This document shows positions 12,869 through 15,646 of a stretch of 15,646 nucleotides of DNA, piece after piece (the first letter of the stretch is position 1; the number at the start of each line of letters is the position of its first letter). Source of the DNA: JAQBFJ01 sp032123435 (GTDB taxonomy: Bacteria; Verrucomicrobiota; Kiritimatiellia; UBA8416; JAQBFJ01); contig JAQBFJ010000217.1 of assembly GCA_032123435.1 (NCBI GenBank), forward strand, positions 1 through 15,646. Reading direction: 5' to 3'. The position numbers and the translations under genes are program-made. Under the pieces are notes generated by a model. That model was not told the DNA's origin. It saw nothing but the letters and a program-made list of their open reading frames with translations, and did not search any database.

Positions 12869-15453
12869 GCGCTTCGTTGATAATGGCCATATGTTTCGCC
12901 AGCGTTACGTTGTATGTAAGTTTTTACTATCTGATTTCTTACTTTAGAATCCATAATCGCCGTCAGGATCTCGCTTTTTCGTTAATGTGTTTTTCTATCG
13001 TTCTTTATGATCTTTTCAGTGCGGCGTTATATGGGGCGGGATCCGCGTCGCGCGGCGCTGAATGGCAGAAATGGCAGGCCGTCGCTTTGTCGGTGATGGG
13101 GATCTTCTTTCTCTGGTTCATATCTTCTTTTGTTGGTCGCAAGTCCAGGGTATGTGACCATGTGTTTTCCGTTTATTGGCTGATCCAGATTATTGTTTTG
13201 TTGACGGACAAACATGGCTTGACCTGGTCTGATGTGCCGGCCGTGAAGCATGTCAGCCTGTTTAACAAAATGAACATTACGTATTACGAGGTGGAACCGG
13301 GTATACTGATGAAAATGCTGAGTCTATCAGCAGTGTTGGCGATGCTTTATGCAATCATTTCGCTGATTGGTTTTTATAAACGTGAGAATCGCCGGATAAC
13401 AGTGCCGATTTTAATTGGGGTGATATGTTTGACTGGAGGAATGTTTAACGACATAGCAATTAGCACAGGAATCTACAAATCCATTTACCTGCTTGAGTTC
13501 TCGTATATGTGTCTTGTCGTTTGCATGGCCTATGCTCTAACGGAAGATCAAATATCGGCGCAAAAAGCTTTGCGGCAGAGCAATGAGAAGTTTTTCAATC
13601 TGCTGGATTCTGCTAATGATGCCATATTTATTGCGGACGCGGAAACGGGTATTGTTCTGGATGCAAACAGGAAAGCTGAGGATTTAACAGGCTTGAGAAA
13701 AGGCGAGATTACTGGTCGGCAATACGTGGACCTGCATCCTGTCGAGGATCGTGATCGTTATGAAAAATTGTTTAAGGAACAAATAACCATGCATGGCGGC
13801 TGTATTGTTGATGATGTTTATGCTCAACATCGGGATGGCCGTAAAATCCCCGTGGAAATAAGCACAAATGTCATGCAAATGGGGGATCGCGCTGTGGTAC
13901 AGGGCATTTTCAGGGATATTAGTCGGCGAAAGGGGGTTGAGTCGGAACTTATGCGGCTGGCAGCTGCTGTTAATGCGGCAGAAGAGTCTATCATTGTTAC
14001 GGATTTGGACGGAATTATTCAATATGTGAATCCGTGTTTTGAGAAAATGACAGGGTATAGGCGTGATGAAGTAATAGGAAAGAACCCCAGGCTGTTTAAA
14101 AGCGATAAGCATGATAAAGATTTTTATGACAAGATGTGGGCAACAATTTCGGGCGGCAAGACATGGCGTGGTCATTTTGTAAACAAGAAAAAAGATGGTA
14201 AGCTTTTTGAGGAGGATGCAGTTGTTTCGCCGGTATGCGCTCCTGACGGAAAGATTGTTAATTATGTTGCTGTCAAACGTGATGTGACTAAACAGATCGC
14301 CCTTGAACAGCAATTGAGACAATCCCAGAAAATGGAGGCGCTCGGAAGGTTTGCCGGCAAGATTGCTCATGATTTCACTAATATGCTGGTGATAATGTTC
14401 GGGCATTCTCAAGTGTTGAAAGATAAATTTCCAGAAATGTCAGACGCGCATGAGAATCTGGACGAAATAATTGCCGCCGCCAGCAGGGCGTCAAAACTCA
14501 CTAGTGAGCTTCTGGCTTTTTCTCATGACCATGAAGTTGTACTCCGGAATGTGGACCTTAACAAGGCCGTTATTGGCGTGGAGGAAATTCTCAGGAGAAC
14601 CGTTGGTTCCGGTATGGTGGTAAAAATGCATCTACCGGAAGAGCCGCTAATGGTCAAAGCGGATATTGCCCAGATAGAACAAGTCATTATACATCTTGTT
14701 TCAAATGCGTGTGAGGCCATGTCTGCCGGCGGCCAGCTTACCATTGCAGGTTCATGCGTACGACTTTCAAAAGACGAAGTAATACAGTTAAGTCGCGGTG
14801 ACGATGATGTGGCTGACGGTGAGTTTGCCGTATTGTCAGTAAGTGATAATGGCACAGGCATGACTGACGAGGTCAAGGCCAGAATCTTTGAGCCGTTCTT
14901 TACGACTAAAAAGGAAAAGAAAAGTACGGGACTTGGACTCTCAACGGTCTACGGCATAGTACGTCAGCACGGTGGTTGTATGACTGTATACAGCAGGCCG
15001 GGAAATGGAACAACATTTGAAGTTTATTTGCCTTTACGGAATGATGCTGTTGTGCAGAGCAATGGACAAACTGAATCTGCGTGCGGGGACGAAACGGTCT
15101 TGTTTGTTGCCGAAGATTCTATCATGAAAATGGTTGGCGGCAAAATTTTACGAGAATTAGGTTATTCAGTGTTAGAGGCAACCAGCGGGAAACAGGCAAT
15201 AAACGTCTGTCAAACGCACGAACATCCTATACATTTTATGATAACAGATCTTTTCATGTCAGATATGGCGGGTAAGGATCTTGCTGGTGTAATCAGGGGG
15301 AAAAAGCCGGAAATGAGGGTTCTTTTTACTTCTGGATATCCCAAGGTTCATCTTGTAGAGAGGGCGGTAGTGACCATGGAAGACGCGGTTATCTGCAGGC
15401 CATTCAGTAAGAGCACTCTGGCTTCTGCAATACGCAATGTTTTGGAGGCTTGA
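12865..15453 (+). CDS. Membrane hybrid sensor histidine kinase (7TM-PAS-PAS-HisKA-HATPase-receiver)
   Basis: The protein has 862 residues from the ATG at 12865; TTG at 12844 would add seven. There are seven hydrophobic segments at about 4-27, 36-57, 70-90, 98-114, 148-171, 178-198 and 204-225. Two PAS domains follow at about 239-356 and 366-488 (the second has MTGYRRDEVIGKNPRLFKSD). The HisKA domain has the H box GKIAHDFTNML with phospho-acceptor His502. The ATPase domain shows the N box (HLVSNACEAM, Asn614), DNGTGM (Asp661), FEPFFTTK and TGLGLSTVYGIV. The C-terminal receiver has the acidic pair E750/D751, phospho-acceptor D795 (MITDLF) and TSGY. The usually invariant Lys before Pro-Phe is Arg845 (CRPF). 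No output domain is present, so a separate phosphotransfer partner or regulator is expected elsewhere. The signal sensed is unknown. Confidence 0.93.
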   Translation: MSASLIMAICFASVTLYVSFYYLISYFRIHNRRQDLAFSLMCFSIVLYDLFSAALYGAGSASRGAEWQKWQAVALSVMGIFFLWFISSFVGRKSRVCDHVFSVYWLIQIIVLLTDKHGLTWSDVPAVKHVSLFNKMNITYYEVEPGILMKMLSLSAVLAMLYAIISLIGFYKRENRRITVPILIGVICLTGGMFNDIAISTGIYKSIYLLEFSYMCLVVCMAYALTEDQISAQKALRQSNEKFFNLLDSANDAIFIADAETGIVLDANRKAEDLTGLRKGEITGRQYVDLHPVEDRDRYEKLFKEQITMHGGCIVDDVYAQHRDGRKIPVEISTNVMQMGDRAVVQGIFRDISRRKGVESELMRLAAAVNAAEESIIVTDLDGIIQYVNPCFEKMTGYRRDEVIGKNPRLFKSDKHDKDFYDKMWATISGGKTWRGHFVNKKKDGKLFEEDAVVSPVCAPDGKIVNYVAVKRDVTKQIALEQQLRQSQKMEALGRFAGKIAHDFTNMLVIMFGHSQVLKDKFPEMSDAHENLDEIIAAASRASKLTSELLAFSHDHEVVLRNVDLNKAVIGVEEILRRTVGSGMVVKMHLPEEPLMVKADIAQIEQVIIHLVSNACEAMSAGGQLTIAGSCVRLSKDEVIQLSRGDDDVADGEFAVLSVSDNGTGMTDEVKARIFEPFFTTKKEKKSTGLGLSTVYGIVRQHGGCMTVYSRPGNGTTFEVYLPLRNDAVVQSNGQTESACGDETVLFVAEDSIMKMVGGKILRELGYSVLEATSGKQAINVCQTHEHPIHFMITDLFMSDMAGKDLAGVIRGKKPEMRVLFTSGYPKVHLVERAVVTMEDAVICRPFSKSTLASAIRNVLEA

Positions 15454-15599
15454 CTTAGGTTTGTATATGGATTACCGTGCGCCCCGTTCCGTGAACACTG
15501 GTTCAGTCTTGATGCGCGGAAGATGGGTTTCGGCTTGAATTTTCGAGACGAGACGAAATGTTTTTCAACCTTAAGTTAGAACAAAGGAGGGATGCAGAC
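15454..15599 (+). promoter_or_regulatory. Leader region of the GAPDH gene with strong ribosome binding site
   Basis: This 146-base gap contains no recognisable gene and no clear terminator for the kinase. AAAGGAGG at 15583-15590 sits nine bases before the ATG and is the strongest Shine-Dalgarno sequence in the window. Upstream, TGAACACTGGTTCA (15492-15505) is a perfect 5-base-arm palindrome of the form GAAC-N4-GTTC, partly overlapped by GTTC-CGT-GAAC. TTGAAT near 15534 could be a -35 box, but its -10 partner is poor. Confidence 0.5.
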
Positions 15600-15646
15600 A
15601 TGGCGATAAAAATAGGAATTAACGGGTTTGGACGCATAGGACGACT
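15600..15646 (+). CDS. gap: Glyceraldehyde-3-phosphate dehydrogenase, N-terminal fragment cut by window end
   Basis: Only the first 15 codons are in the window, reading MAIKIGINGFGRIGR. This is the highly conserved NAD-binding start of type I glyceraldehyde-3-phosphate dehydrogenase (the GINGFGRIGR Rossmann glycine motif), a glycolytic and gluconeogenic enzyme. The start is fixed by the strong AAAGGAGG ribosome binding site nine bases upstream. The gene continues beyond the window, so nothing can be said about the catalytic Cys or cofactor choice. Confidence 0.93.
   Translation, partial: MAIKIGINGFGRIGR

Noticed and set aside
13684..14412. 242-codon open frame antisense to the kinase PAS/HisKA region
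   Set aside because: The plus-strand frame has two PAS domains and the H box. The antisense product has no coherent domain and no ribosome binding site.

Overview
The window suggests a Gram-negative bacterium, probably of the PVC group (Verrucomicrobiota, Kiritimatiellota or Lentisphaerota). That placement is an inference from gene style: many exported proteins, two outer-membrane barrel candidates, a LolA-like protein, a leucine-rich-repeat lipoprotein, an exported YidD fusion, frequent non-ATG starts and a GC-rich inverted-repeat element beside a tRNA. No 16S gene or other taxonomic marker is present, and base composition is moderate throughout.

Layout. Positions 1-145 hold a GC-rich mosaic of inverted repeats. 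Next to it is tRNA-Glu(CTC) (146-220, minus). From 278 to 11860 every gene is on the minus strand. In transcription order these are: an outer-membrane barrel candidate (11120-11860), a 3-methyladenine DNA glycosylase (10407-11006), two tandem Na+/phosphate symporter paralogues with PhoU tails (8656-10332 and 7003-8646), an exported thioredoxin-fold protein without CxxC (6145-6897), a LolA-like exported protein (5346-6125), and a compact five-gene operon. The operon contains a small exported protein (4970-5269), a TPR-YidD fusion (4122-4973), a TPR protein with membrane segments (3178-4125), biotin-protein ligase (2366-3157) and an exported coiled-coil retropepsin-like protease (1041-2369). A second barrel candidate (278-934) follows with its own predicted promoter.

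The plus strand begins at the divergent region 11861-11976. It carries a lipoprotein of ten regular 23-residue leucine-rich repeats (11977-12813), a seven-TM double-PAS hybrid histidine kinase (12865-15453), and the first 47 bases of glyceraldehyde-3-phosphate dehydrogenase behind a strong ribosome binding site (15600 to the window end).

How the genes fit together. The block 1041-6897 looks like an envelope module: exported TPR scaffolds, a YidD domain predicted on the non-cytoplasmic side, a LolA-like carrier fold, a redox-dead thioredoxin fold and an aspartic protease. The thioredoxin-fold protein and the protease share an N-terminal 'LK-x-G-x-x-x-x-G' module, which links the two ends of the block. 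Biotin ligase is a housekeeping passenger. The LRR lipoprotein and the kinase may form a sensor pair.
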